A stretch of 64,000 bases of DNA from Branchiostoma belcheri (lineage: Eukaryota > Chordata > Leptocardii > Amphioxiformes > Branchiostomatidae): NCBI RefSeq assembly GCF_001625305.1, contig NW_017803268.1:2151334-2215333 (forward strand), in the 5' to 3' direction. The notes under the pieces are model-generated. The model was not told where the DNA came from. It did not search any database and worked only from the letters and a program-made list of their open reading frames with translations. Of the stretch, positions 12,461 through 25,015 are shown in pieces. The translations under genes were made by a program, and so were the position numbers. The number at the start of each line of letters is the position of its first letter. Positions within the stretch are counted from its first letter, which is position 1.

Positions 12461-13244
12461 GACATGGTAGACAGATCAGCTGGTGGCGCCTGAACCCAAC
12501 TGTTACGCAAAATCCTACTTTAAAACTTTTGACAACTCTGCCAAAAGTACCAAATGAAAAGCATATAAAAAGCTATAAAAGTGATCTTATTGAATAACCT
12601 GATGCTAAATTCTCTCCAGTTTACCAATACAAAAGCCTAAATGATGTGACCTACATGTATGGCCAGCAAACTTACCTGCTGTTAGGGATCTTAACTGTAC
12701 ATAGAACACCTGAGTTTCAGGTGAGCTGTTGTGTTACCTGTGTAAATTCTCCTACCCCCATGATTATCCACTATATCACAGGTTTAGTGACTGACTGTTC
12801 CACTTTCTATTGTTATCATTGGGCAATCTTTGTTTAGGAAGGGGGCAATTCAGAAGACACTTTGTGGTTAGGCGGCACAATTTAGACCATTAGAGGGTAA
12901 TTGGGTACTTGACCTCTCACTGACCCCTTGCTGATGCCATCGGGCCTTCTTTTCTTATTTTCTGCATTGCTACAACACAATGAAAAGCAAGTGCTACCGT
13001 ATTTCACAAAAATTTGAACCATAATTTATTCCAATATGTTTTCATGGGCCTGTAAGGTCTCAATGAAGGATTCAGTACTTTTCTAAGACCTGGGATGTTA
13101 GAAGGGCCCAACTTTATCACCAGTGCTTGAGCGTTGGTCAGCCTGTTTGAATCTATTTAATTTTCTTTTAAAAAAGTATATACAAAGAGCTACATTTTCC
13201 TTACTTTGGACTGTACCATTGTGAGTAATATAGGGGTGTCTCAC

Positions 13245-13367
13245 CTGTCAGTGTCGAGAAGTTGGACCTGGCTGCGCTTCATGCACTCCCTCACGGCCGC
13301 CATCCCGTCTGCAAACTTAGCCTGCATCCTCCTGCTGTACAGGGACGCTCCACCTTCACTCATGTAC
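13245..13367 (-). CDS. NAV: Neuron navigator exon: GYMSEGG block
   Basis: This 123-nt exon encodes YMSEGGASLYSRRMQAKF followed by ADGMAAVREC and ends LLDTD plus AG. It corresponds to the vertebrate NAV block GYMTDGGLGLYTRRLNR with DGMAAVRE. The acceptor is TGGTTGCAG and the donor GTGAGA. The first base (G) completes the codon GG|G or AG|G from an upstream exon. It therefore accepts the 25016-26741 exon (giving ASGYMSEGG) or either of two alternative first exons (20297-20349 and 13972-14045). It leaves AG, which becomes AGC (Ser) with the next exon. A duplicated acceptor-like segment lies 72 nt upstream. Confidence 0.95.
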
Positions 13368-13971
13368 CTGCAACCAGCAAGAAACAACGTTTAACAACAT
13401 ACTGCAGAAATGTCCCCCTTTACTTATGTAACAATGTACCTGCAACAAGCAAGAAACAATGGTTCACATACTGCATAAATATTCTAGAGAGAGGTGCTAA
13501 AAACAGTTACTCAAGCAACTGGATATGATTTTAGAAATGGTCAGATGTTTCAGGTACCATCCACTACCTTTCGTCAGTCACTTGTAAGAAAGGCAGGCTT
13601 ATAACCACAAACTATTGACTGATATGCTAGAGAGAGATGTCTACAGCCACTAAGCACCTGCACCACTGTAGATGCCTGCAGATGATTGATTTGTTGATTG
13701 CTTTAGGGTCTACGTAAAAGTACTTCAACTAAAAATAGTGCAGGGAGACCATAAACCTTTGTTTAAGCCTTTTTAAGGCAGTATTATCTTGCACAAGCTT
13801 CATCTAGCTCCAGATCTTTCTCAAAATGTACAAATTACATTTGTACCTCTCTATTGGCCTAGGCATACCTACTAAATACACATAATCAAAGAGATCGACA
13901 TTACAATTTTAACAAGCCTTAACTATATTGTACTGGAAATACATTATGTCCCTTCAGCCTATGATACAGAC

Positions 13972-14045
13972 CTGGCTATTACGTCACTGTAACCATCCAG
14001 GTTTGAAGGACTTCCATTGGTGGAAGATGAAGATGACTGGTCCAT
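13972..14045 (-). CDS. NAV: Candidate alternative first coding exon of NAV (short isoform b)
   Basis: An ATG at 14045-14043 in a strong context (ACCATGG) opens 24 codons, MDQSSSSSTNGSPSNLDGYS then DVIA, plus AG. The donor is CAG|GTCTGT. AG plus G from 13367 gives Arg followed by YMSEGGASLY, in frame. The in-frame TGA just upstream, with a CAG between it and the ATG, leaves two readings. It is either a first exon, or an internal exon starting at about 14053 that would need a phase-1 partner I did not find. The donor is weaker than those of the other exons. Confidence 0.55.
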
Positions 14046-14707
14046 GGTAAAAGATTCTGGACAGTTTCAACTTAGTATGGTTTTAGAAGTAACTTTAGGT
14101 CGCCTAACAGACTGTCAACGACCAAAAGGTACTGATGGACACATATCAGAACAGGCATTTAAACACACTGTTGTGTAATATAAGGACACTGTCATGACTG
14201 CAGTATAAAAGACATGTTTACAATAAACACAGCAACACACAAGGTTTTTGTGTGGTACCCACGTCATCATCGGGCAATGGCATTGGTCCAAACTTTTATT
14301 TATCACCATAATTAGCAATAAAATATATACCAAGTTCTAAAAAGCCTAGGTTTCGTCTGCCAATGGTTAGTAAGATTATACAACTGTGGTACAAACATTT
14401 TGATTACAGTTGGAGGGAAAAAGTCATCTGAAGATTGCCCACTGATGATCCCTTCAAGACCTTGACAGATGACACCAGTACAAGTACAAACCATTAAGTA
14501 CTGAAAAGGTGCTGAAAGACGTCAGTCAAGGTGGGTGGCCTGAGGTTGATAATGACGTAAACTTGAACAAGCTTGCCAACTTCTAGCAATGGGCTACCTG
14601 GACTTATATATGTGCTGAGGCACCCTTTTTACTCCAATTTTGTCTACAAAAAGATACATAATGAAGCATAACGGTGAACAGACTCTCAATATATGAGAAA
14701 TGGTGAT

Positions 14708-14769
14708 TTAACCCTTTTTTTGCTGCCTAACTCATAACTAAATGGCTACCTTCGCAGGCTAAGGGTTAA
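14708..14769 (-). repeat. Short TTAACC...GGTTAA palindromic repeat
   Basis: This copy of a 60-80-bp dispersed element has TTAACCC and GGGTTAA ends and an internal GCTGCCTAAC (minus strand GTTAGGCAGC). Relatives are at 32046-32116, 38590-38669, 38746-38818 and 61268-61348. Confidence 0.6.
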
Positions 14770-15717
14770 CAATACATGTAGTTCTAAGATTCTCTTGGGC
14801 TGGCTCATTAAACTCTTAAGGTTCAAGTTTAAATATACGTGAGGTTAAGGAGTGAAAAATGTTCCCAGTTGCCCCTCCTCAGTTCTGCCCATGTTGGGTA
14901 AATTTGCAGATGTAATTGAAGGCAGATGAAGTACATGTTACCTGCCACAACACTTTAACTTCAGGGTTACATGGTGCAGTCACTATCGAATGGCTACCGG
15001 TACCCCCCTCCAATACCTGAACGGCCTCCTTTTCTCTGGACAGGAGACAGGAAGACCGGGCCACTCTGACCAATCCACACGGCGCTCCATATGTGAAGGT
15101 CAAGTTTGTTACGCAATAAAAATATGGCTGTTCCCGTCAGTATGAAGTTACTAAGTCATAATAATATCAAAAGAAATGCCTACACTTTGAATAAATCTGA
15201 CTATCTTCTCAATATATCAAGCTACACGTAAGTACTGGTCCCTCTCTGGAGAGAAAAGGGAGACAGCTGACATGCTATAAACCGTTACGCCCGGTGAACG
15301 ATGACCAAAGTCCGTCATGTGATGCCCCACTTGCGCACTTGAAGTCTAGACGTCAAATACTGCAGCACTGAAGTCAGGGCGATGTGCACATTGATAGCAT
15401 ATCTGAACCCGGCGGACCAAGTGCATTTCATCATTACACCAAAGGTGTGACATTTCAACCTATCAGAAAGGTTGCCGTCGTAAAATGGCCCTGTAAAATA
15501 TTTGGCTCCGATGTGATGCCATTCCTAGTGTTCATCCTTCTCACATCATGGATATAATGTTACATCCACAAAGAGGACTAGCTTGCTCCGATAGCAGACC
15601 CCCTGTACGGTATCGACCCTTGTGGAATCCGAGGGGCGCTGGACTCCTGACCCTGTCATCGATTCAAAATCTCTTTATTGTCTTTCTGGTGTGGAGGTTG
15701 GTTCCGTTTTAGGGAGA

Positions 15718-16295
15718 GCCAAATATTCCTGACCTTCCCAGTGCCTGGTACAACTGTTTAAATGTTACAACAGGGCCGTGCCAACATACGACAAACTGTG
15801 GTACAAACGTTTGAGAAGTACAGTATTACTTGCTTTTGATTGTTTTGCAGCAGTGCAAAATATAAAGAATTGCAGACAGTTGAGCGCCAAATATTCCTGA
15901 CCTTCCCAGTGCCTGGTACAACTGTTTAAATGTTACAACAGGGCTGTGCCAACATACAACAAACTGTGGTACAAACTTTTAAACATAACAGTATTACTTT
16001 TGATTGTGTTGCAGCAATGCAAAATATAAAGAATTGCAGACAGTTGAGCGCCAAATATTCCTGACCTTCGCAGTGCCTGGTACAACTGTTTAAATGTTAC
16101 AACAGGGCTGTGCCAACATACGACAAACTGTGGTACAAACTTTTAAAATAACAGTACATGTATTACTGTAGTTGCTTTTGATTGTGTTGCACCAATGCAA
16201 AATATACAGAATTGAGGACAGTTGAGAGCCAAATATTCCTGACCTTTCCAGTGCCTGGTACAACTGTTTAAATGTTACAACAGGGCTGTGCCAAC
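15718..16295. repeat. Tandem repeat, three full units plus a partial, about 164-178 bp
   Basis: Units begin with GCCAAATATTCCTGACCTT at 15718, 15886, 16050 and 16228, so the periods are 168, 164 and 178 bp. Each contains CCTGGTACAACTGTTTAAAT and ACAAACTGTGGTACAAAC. The fourth unit stops near 16295 in the middle of the motif. It is non-coding and intronic. Confidence 0.9.
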
Positions 16296-19200
16296 TGTTA
16301 GCCTGGATGCTATAACGGTTCAGTTCATGTCCACAAAACTGCAGTAATATCATAAATACTTATTTTAATGGGAAATTTACAAAACGACAGTTAATGCCAG
16401 TTACAAAACAATGATTACAAACCTCCGTTAGCAGATGTACAATGCATGGGTTTGTATCAGCTCCGGGTTTGGCTAATTTTCAAAACCTACACTTGGTCTA
16501 ACCCTTACATGATATTATTGTCCAAGTCACTGTAACACTCCGCCATGACTCGGTCGCTGCATAGGATTTCCCGATTGTTAGCAAGCCTTTCTCCTTGACT
16601 TATCATACTCAGTAAGCCCGATTTCTCCACTTCAAACTGCCCTGAGCACCATTCAATCCCTCTTACTGCTCAGGCTGAAACACATCAAAGAGTTTCTCCC
16701 TTCTCCGTGTGTCTAACAACTCATGTTAGAGGCGTCAGCACACACTACGCAGTCATACATACCAGAATACTTGCCCTCCTTTAGTACACGCTGTTGAACT
16801 GTAACAGCCAGTGAGCAAATCAATCAACTTTGGTTTCTATGAAATTCCCTGTGTGCAGGTATTCTCTTCAAATACTCTACATGTTCAATGCCTATAGGTA
16901 TAATCAGACACTGAACCATGTCTCTTTCCAATGTCCTGTACTGTACATGCTTTTACAGTGATACACTCAATAGACTAACACAATATTTTGTTGAAACTTT
17001 AACCCTCTCCCGACAAACTAGCAGTGAACAAACCTAGAATTTCTCTAGCAAGCCAAAATTTTAACCTTCTCCCTGCTGCCTGATCCTGTAACCATCACAA
17101 ATTTAATGCCAAAAGGCTAACTTACCAAGAGGAAGGTTAAATACCATGGGTTTGGGATGAGCTGAGCTGGGAATGGGAGAACCGAAATGGCAGGGCTGTA
17201 TCCTGGGTGTGAAGCCGTCACACCAAAACAAGTAAATGTTGACCTTTCTGAGCACCATCGTACCAGGTACAACAAATATACTCAGACCAGCTGGCCTGGC
17301 TACAACAGCCACTCACTGGCACCTGGGTTCTAGGCTGGTTCAGACCATGTTCTTATGAAGAACAAGGCAGTAGTCAGGTACTAAAACCCAGCACAAAGTT
17401 TGAAAGAAGCAGAGTTTCTCCTTATCCTTACTTTCAGGACTTAAAAATGCTTGTGACCTGCAGTTTTAAAGGATGATGCTAGGCGATTTTCCCAACTCAC
17501 AATGATTAAGTATCTTTCCCAAAATTTTATCACTTGTTGAAAGTTGTTTCTGAGACATATTATTACCAACAACAACGCTTAGAAGATATCAAAATGTATC
17601 AATGATTGATTTATCCTATTGATAACCCAACAAATCAAACAAATGCTGGTAAAAGACAGAAGATTGTTTATGACAATATTGAACTGGCATAGCAACTTCC
17701 TATTCCTAAATGACATACTCACCTTTTACATCAGCACAGGATTCAGCAGTGATCGAAGTAAGACCTCATATTCCCACATCGGAATGAAATCCAGAAAATG
17801 TGCTGGTCCCAAAGAATTTACAGATTATTTTCTTCAAACCTTCCAAACGCTCCTGACTAAGCTGCCGAAATCAAACAACATTTTTGCAGCTTACTTGGCC
17901 TGCCAAACTTTCTACATCCATCCTGCCAAAGAATTATGACGTCAACTTGTCAACAAAATAGCTGGTTGTCCCTTGGAGATTCAATATAGTAGGATTAACA
18001 TTGGATTAAAACATCAACAGCGATAGAAGGGCGAATCTTGGGGCTAATATTCCCATAGAAAACTATAAATACACGTCCACATGTCCCAGATGTAGGGAAC
18101 CCAGCAGGAAGGAACACAAGTGGCCAGGTTTGTATTTACGGAATGTGTACGCGATGGCGGTCAACATGAGGGTTTTCAGATAGCCGATCCAACTAGAAAA
18201 ATTGGCACAAGCGAGAGCTCACTAAATTTGGAGTCAACAAACCTTGGGTCAAATTAAGTTTAAAACAAAAAAGTCTATGGCTGACTAGATATGTTTTCTG
18301 ATAAGTATTATAAAGTTGATAAACGTAACAGAAAGAATAACCTAGAAATAATTCCAGCTTGATCTGATCAAATAGATTTTGGTAAAACCCCATATTCAGC
18401 CTCTAGAGCAAAATTATGAAGCTACCACATATCAGTTATATATCACAATGTTGAGTACTATGGTACATCCCATTCTGTACAAGGGTGGATGGGATTGCAT
18501 GCATGCCATAACACTCTCTATTTTTCCAATAGGACGTAATTATGTCAGGTCAATACCCCCCCCCAATAAAAGCCTTCAGAGTTGAAGGTCAAACAAGGTC
18601 ACTTCTGCCACTTGTGACAAACTTGTAAGTACATAAAACGTCTGATAATGGACAGGTGACAATGGCATTCTGTTGACTTCTGGATTTCAGAACAGCCTTG
18701 AACCGAAGTTCCCTCATTGAACCTAGACAGGTAGGAGTGATTGGAGAGTACAACCATTTGGTACGACACAATGATGAAGAATCTGTTTACAAGTACAAGT
18801 AAACATTGGCTCCTTAGGCAAAGGTATGTACGTGTACCCATCAAAAGAGCCATAAAAAGGTTTAAGAGGTTGCTCTGTTAGGTCTTTCTGGTAGCTAAAA
18901 ACAGATCAAAAGAAGAAAATGTTTTAACTGTCAACTAAGACTCTTAAAAGTTCACCAACAATTTTTGACCATATCTATGAGATACGAAGGAATCAAGAAC
19001 CTTGTACAATTGCAGCAGCTCTGACTATCTAGGAGTGAAAAACAAAGTGTACAAGGCCTTTTCTGTTTTCTGGGTTTCGTGTTTGCAGAAAATCTTTCTC
19101 CAAGTGTCGTGGCATCGCCTTGTTACGGGACAACACATCTGGTAAAACGTTGACCAAAAGTGTACTGTCTGACAATCGTGTGCCAACACAGAAGGAAAAC

Positions 19201-20296
19201 TAATTTTGGAGGGTTCAAACTCGCTGCCATCGCCAGCTAACCGCAACATCTATTTTCCTGTCATGACCTACTTTTGAGCTTGCGTGTGAGGTAATCTGTT
19301 GGTAAACCCACAGAAACCCACGGAATTCATCAAGAACGACGACAAAAGCACGATTATCTGTCTGTTAATGTTTACCCGCTTAGCAAAACATCTGCAGCGA
19401 AAACAGCAAAGCTTCCCAGCTCAAGAAATGTCACCAACACCACACGCCAATGTTCCAGGCAGAATTAAGTTGCACTAAGATGAGCTAATGGCAAAGGCAA
19501 ACTTCCATAGACCACAGAGCATGTCTGAAGTGTTTTTTCACTCACGACAGTCAGTAAATAAATTGTCAAGAAAGGAAAACTGCAATGATGGATATGCAAC
19601 TGAAAGACGGATGCTTTTAGTCCTCTTTGCTAAGGCGAAAATGCTGATGAACAATTGTTCTTTGCCTTGCTTGCTTTCTTTTTCTTAAAAAGTCTAAAAC
19701 TGAAACTATTTCAAAGAACGAAATGCATGTAAGCATGGGAAGATCTAAACTTGACAGTTCTTGCCTTAGTCTTTCTTGATTTCTTAACGACAATTCATAC
19801 TCAACCAACTGTAACTACGGTAACAACAGCTTGTGGTTGAATCAATACATACCCTTGGGTGGACCATACTGAAAATAAAGTTAGAACACTTTACAAAGTC
19901 TAAAGGTGTCTGACAAGTTTCTGTCCACACCCAACTTTGACAAGCTTATCTATGATTTACGAGCTCCAGTGTTTAAGATGCTTTAGTCTAATTAAGATAT
20001 CATAGTGTTAAGTAACAACAAACCTCCTTAAGTTTTGACATCTACTCTATTAAACCCTGGGTGCTAATCCTTAGTAAGTACCTTTATAGCTCTGTATAAA
20101 ATCTTGCAAAAGTCTAGAAAAAAAACATGAAAAAGATGGCATCCATGACTGTAGAATAAGCTAGCGTTACGAAAGTGGGACACCTATTCATTGGTCAGCC
20201 ATTGCGAATGATCAATAGTGGACACTGCAGCGAAGAAAGTCCTCTTTAAACAACGGCTTGACCACACAGCAGCTTAACAAGTCGTCGCTTACTTAC

Positions 20297-20349
20297 CCAA
20301 ACTCCTCTGCTGACAAGTAGCCCCCTCCTTGGAAATACCTGTAGCTCAT
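20297..20349 (-). CDS. NAV: Candidate alternative first coding exon of NAV (short isoform c)
   Basis: An ATG at 20349-20347 opens 17 codons, MSYRYFQGGGYLSAEEF plus GG, followed by a consensus donor GTAAGT. GG joins the G at 13367 to give Gly and then YMSEGG. The protein reads EEFGYMSEGG, with the same Gly-Tyr junction as the long isoform. The flank at 20350-20470 has more CpG than the surrounding intron. No acceptor-like polypyrimidine tract lies close upstream. The exon product contains GYLS, resembling the GYMS and GYVS motifs of the neighbouring exons. I infer an internal promoter, which transcript data would confirm. Confidence 0.7.
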
Positions 20350-23300
20350 CTTGGCTTTCCGTTTTGTACAACGGTATGCACGTATGGATGGTCACCCGTA
20401 CAAGGCAGTGCGATCGTAACGTCCGCAGTGACGCAAGAGTTGCCCGCCGGACAGCTGGCTACAGATGAACAGGCTGATAAACCAAGTGGCCTCTACTTGG
20501 TGTTTACCTGCTCAGCTGACCCTCACTGACCTCTAGAACAAACATGGCTGAAGTACCAGGCCAGCGAAGTGTTCTCTAACTGACCGACCAATGTCCTTCA
20601 CCCTGAGACTGTATGCCCTCAGACCAAGGCTAAAGCACCCGTTTTCCGTCAATTGCAGGAACTTTGTGGTGTGTGACGGAAATATTTCTAAGCCATTCTG
20701 TCAACCTTGACTGACAAAATTGACCAAAAATCTTTGGAAATTTAAAAAATTAAAGATATAAATACACCAGAAGGACCACCAACAACCTCTCTCAATCCTA
20801 TGATTTGTCTCTCAAAATGTGGGAAATTGCATTTTCAAAGGCTTGAAAATCCCAATTTTGACCCCCTAGATTGGAAGCACTGTACCCCCAGGTCCAATCA
20901 TGAACCTGGGAAAACGGGGGAAAAATTGAGCTAGCAGAAAAAAAATTGAGCCGGCTAGAGCCCTGCCTCTGGATTTTGATTCCTCTACACTAGATGTATA
21001 GACAGTGGAGGAACCAAACCCTTTGCATAGTTGGTACTGATAGAAAAGGCCTTTAAGTTACAACTAATTACTTAATTCACCTGGCTGAAGTAAAAGGGAT
21101 AGAGAGTGTTTTCTGACTGATATCCTTCAGCACAGGACTCTTTGGCCCCTGCAACATCTGTAGTCAAAGTTTGTTTCCTCTACATACACAGACTGTGTGT
21201 ACAGCGAAGGCACTAAACCTTGAACACAGATGGTACAGCAGGTAAGAGTTGTATAAGTCAAGGCTCAAAATCAATCAGGTGTTTAAACAACCCTATCTAC
21301 ATGTATGGTATATGCTTGTCCCCAAAAGACAACAGAACTATAACATGCTACGTGCATTTCTGCATACAGTCTAACCTGCCAAGGTGAATACCTCTTCAAG
21401 CTGACCACCTGGCCATGGTGACCGCTCTTTCTCGGTCCCAAAAATTTTTCCCATTGGCACAAGCATTGAGCAAGGTGACCACCTGGCCAACGCGACCGCG
21501 ATCACCCTGAGTTGGGTCCCTTTGTCACTTCATTTTTGTACATTGAACGAAAAAGTATATGCAAGAATATCTTACTTATTATTAAATGCCTAGAAGTACA
21601 TGAAGCTTTTTTTTTATATATCTGTAGCAATGATCATAAACCATTATTCATTTGGCTGTTGAAATGAAGAACTACCTGTGCTTAGAGACTGAATATTAAT
21701 AATTATGTTTTTGCTGTGAACCACATTTTACTCAAGCATCATTTATTTCAATTATGTCATATCACCAGTTTCGCCACAATGAAGACTCAATCTATATGAA
21801 CAATAACTGTCAATGCAGAAAAGGTCACTCTGCGTAGGAGTGACAGATGCAAACAAAGATGTCTGACTCATACCCAAAAATAAGTTGCTGATATTACAGA
21901 TTATTCAGTACAATGTCCAAAACCAGTGTCCTAGTATCTGACAGGGTGTTGAGCATGCATACATGTACCTGAAGTCTACTACTACATGTATATCTAAAAG
22001 AATTACGTCTGTCAGAAAGGAGGTACAATCGATACCAAAATACTATTATGCCTAACTGACTTCCCAAAATTGACACTGATCAATACAATGCATTGGTGGC
22101 CCAATTAACAGACACTAACAGCCTGAAACAGCTTCACAAAAACATCCGAATCAAAGAAGATTTTCATTCAAGATTCGTTTTTCTAGTTGTAGACGTAAAA
22201 TTTACACAAAAGACACAATTACAAATCTACTCCATTTTTAGCAAAATCTCTGTAGATGATCAGAAATGTGATTTCTGCCTATAAATCAATAAATGATCCT
22301 CACCTTAATAGAATTATCACATAATCCTACTCATATTTCAACACAGAAATCAGCACCGTCCATAATTACCTTGTCCATGTCCCCGTGCCTGTCAGGTTGT
22401 AAGAAGAGGAAGCTTTCGTGTCGTCCTGATTCCCAAATATTTGGCAGGAGGTGGGAGCAATTAGACTTGAGCAGAAAGGTCAATAAGACCTCATTGGTGT
22501 TAATTGTTCCGTAACATTTCACCAAAAGAGGAATGCAGCTTGGCTCACACAAGGGAATTGGGGATTGTCATCACTTGAGCATCTTATTTCTACAATTTTT
22601 GGAATTTACTACGTCAAGTTTAGGTATAAGCTTTGAATTCAGGACTTGCAAAAGTCTGAAGAAGGCAAGAGAACAGTTTTTGAAGAGCCCTTTCTATTAT
22701 TCTGTACACATTAGCCAATCTTTCAAATACAAAATGTTTATTTTCAATGTTATTTCTTCTAAAAAAACTGACATTTTACATTCGCTCTGCTCTAATTGTT
22801 CTTCAACATTTGCAAAAAGAAAAGGTACTACCCTTGGAAATATACGTTAAAGTTAAGTTAAAATTACAGACAGTCTGATATGAAATTTCAATTGTATTTT
22901 ATCTGCCAGTCCTGATAAAGGTTTACCCGCAACCCTGACTGCTCAAGTTTCTCCTGCTATGTTCTACATTTCCTGTTTTACCATCAGGAATCTACAACAA
23001 CCACACAGCTGTGCTGTAGCTGCCTGTCTCCATGGCAACAGCTAAAGGTCACCTTGATGAGTCCACTCCCCCAGGGATGACCCTTGGTCTATAAGTTGAT
23101 TAACCTTTTTGACCTTCTTAACTAGGTCAAGAATGGGATGAACAGCAGGTAGAACTGCAATGAATTCTGAGATATTGTTCTTTGGATTGGCAGTTGCCAG
23201 TTTTCACTTGACCTTGAAGTTAGTCCATTTTTAGTCCATTTTAAAAGCAGAGAATTGTAGAAATTTAGAACGTGGATGGTACGCCAAGAGATCAACAAAG

Positions 23301-25015
23301 ATATTTGGAGGGATGGCTAACTATTAGAGCAATGCATGACAAAAAAAAATCACCTTAACTGCAAAGTGAAAATTACGCCACTGGCAGGGAAGAGTTGACC
23401 TATTTTTATCCCATCATCCTAAAGGTCATGAAAAAGTCAGCTGTGCCAGTCTTTGGAGAATGTGTATTACGAGTAATTAACTCACCTGGATGCCTCATTA
23501 GCACTTTCACTCATATTTAATTGAAAACTAAGACCTGCTTATGAATCTTATCCATCTATATGAAAAGGAAAACCATCAATCTAGTTGAAATCATTCAAAC
23601 CTACAGGATAATTCAGCCTTTATGCCATCAGCATAGTGATACATTCTATTCCTAAACTTATCTTCTTTCTCAAATTTTCAAAATCACAACATTTTGTATA
23701 TAGCCCTACCTCCTACCTTCTCCTTAAAGCTGCATACTTAATTTTTGTACCACCATGCACCTGTTTTCTAAGTGCAACTAGACTTTTCATCCCATAAGTA
23801 TAACACATACACGTACGAAAATGTTCCTTTCTTATTCAATTGACATCTATATGCTACTATTTGACCCTCCCCCCTTCCCCATAATATTTTCTACAGTACC
23901 TGCTGTCCTTGGCTGTTTCCATCCAACTCCTATACTGAAGAAAGAGCTTCTTGCTCCAAGTATAAATGTTTAGGATAGAAGGAAGCCCCACCAAGTTTTC
24001 TAAACACTCTGGAAGCCTGAGCGTATCCTTGATGTTTGCCTGCCTCTCATCTAAGGAGCCTGGTGTGTACATCTTTAAGGAAGGGCTGTCTTCACTTTAA
24101 GAGGTGATGATAGACAGGTAAAATGCTGCTTTTTCTGATTTATAGTCATGTCTGCAAAATTTATATTTTCTGAAGGTTTAGATCTAGTATACTAGTCACC
24201 TGGTAAAGTTCCTTTTGTGGTAAAATACAAGTTGGCAGAACACTTGAATATGTGGCTAAAGTAATAACTTACGGTTATCATAAGACACATCACAATTTCA
24301 TGGTCTGCTTCCTTATCCATCAATAATACAGTTTTGATTTTTAGGAATAATTCATCATTTATAAATCAAACAGAAGGTTAACTAAAAATATCAAACTGTA
24401 GGAAGTTAGTGACTACTGTTACCAGGTATTGACAAGTACATACTCAGTCTGTAAGTTTTAGACACAGAAGCTACCAATGTGTCAAAGTACATGTGAATGT
24501 AGTAAGAGAGATGTGGTCAAACTTTATGAATCAAGTAAGAGTTCTACTATAATTCTACCTGTTCTACCTTTCACCTTGCACTTCTAAAAATCAACAACTT
24601 TTGAAGTTAGCCCATTCAAGGATCATTAATTTTTTTCTTCAGTTATGACACCTAGAAGTGTTATGATGTCTCTACTCCACACCACGCCCCTTACCTCTTG
24701 TCATTTTGATTTTCTCCAGCCTGACTTTTGCCAGGCCAGGGTTTGGGCACCAAGTTAACCAGCTCGGTTCTAACATTGTCTTTCTTCCCCCTAGTGAAAT
24801 GCACAGAAATAAAACGCATCGTCCTACATTTACTTCCTTCACTCTAGCCAGATCTTTGGTGGCGAGGACCAAAGATCGTAGAGTGGAGGTATACATAAGA
24901 CAGTTGTTACGACACATAGCTAATACTGCAACTACCATACTATAGCTAGTATAGGTCCTTCTCATCTCTACAAACCTACTTGTACAGTGTGACTAGATAT
25001 AGTATATTCACTTAC

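Larger units (their letters stand above)
9484..13244 (-). other. NAV intron containing one alternative first exon
   Basis: This is intron between 13245-13367 and 7505-9483. It contains the candidate alternative first exon 11127-11233 with its GC-rich upstream flank, and the tRNA-like sequence near 12391-12460. The rest is AT-rich DNA with scattered TACATGTA palindromes and no gene that I can support. Confidence 0.75.
13368..25015 (-). other. Large NAV intron with two alternative first exons and a tandem repeat
   Basis: This 11.6-kb intron contains the candidate first exons 13972-14045 and 20297-20349, a duplicated splice-acceptor segment at 13384-13480, and a short TTAACC palindromic repeat at 14708-14769. 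It also holds the tandem repeat 15718-16295 and dispersed low-copy repeats (for example the pair of GTGACCACCTGGCCA segments near 21395 and 21478). Open frames at 17103-17312, 23857-24072 and 24672-24965 have no recognisable family. The first has a GTAAGT donor but ends in the wrong phase for the next exon. Confidence 0.75.

Noticed and set aside
17110..17330. Minus-strand open frame with a GTAAGT donor, resembling another alternative first exon
   Set aside because: The donor leaves one base of a codon (phase 1) in the open frame, incompatible with the phase-2 acceptors at 13367 and 9483. There is no conserved motif.
22376..22400. Minus-strand ATG GAC AAG|GTAATT as a possible micro-exon
   Set aside because: The phase does not fit the neighbouring NAV exons and the donor is weak. 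It is no better than chance.
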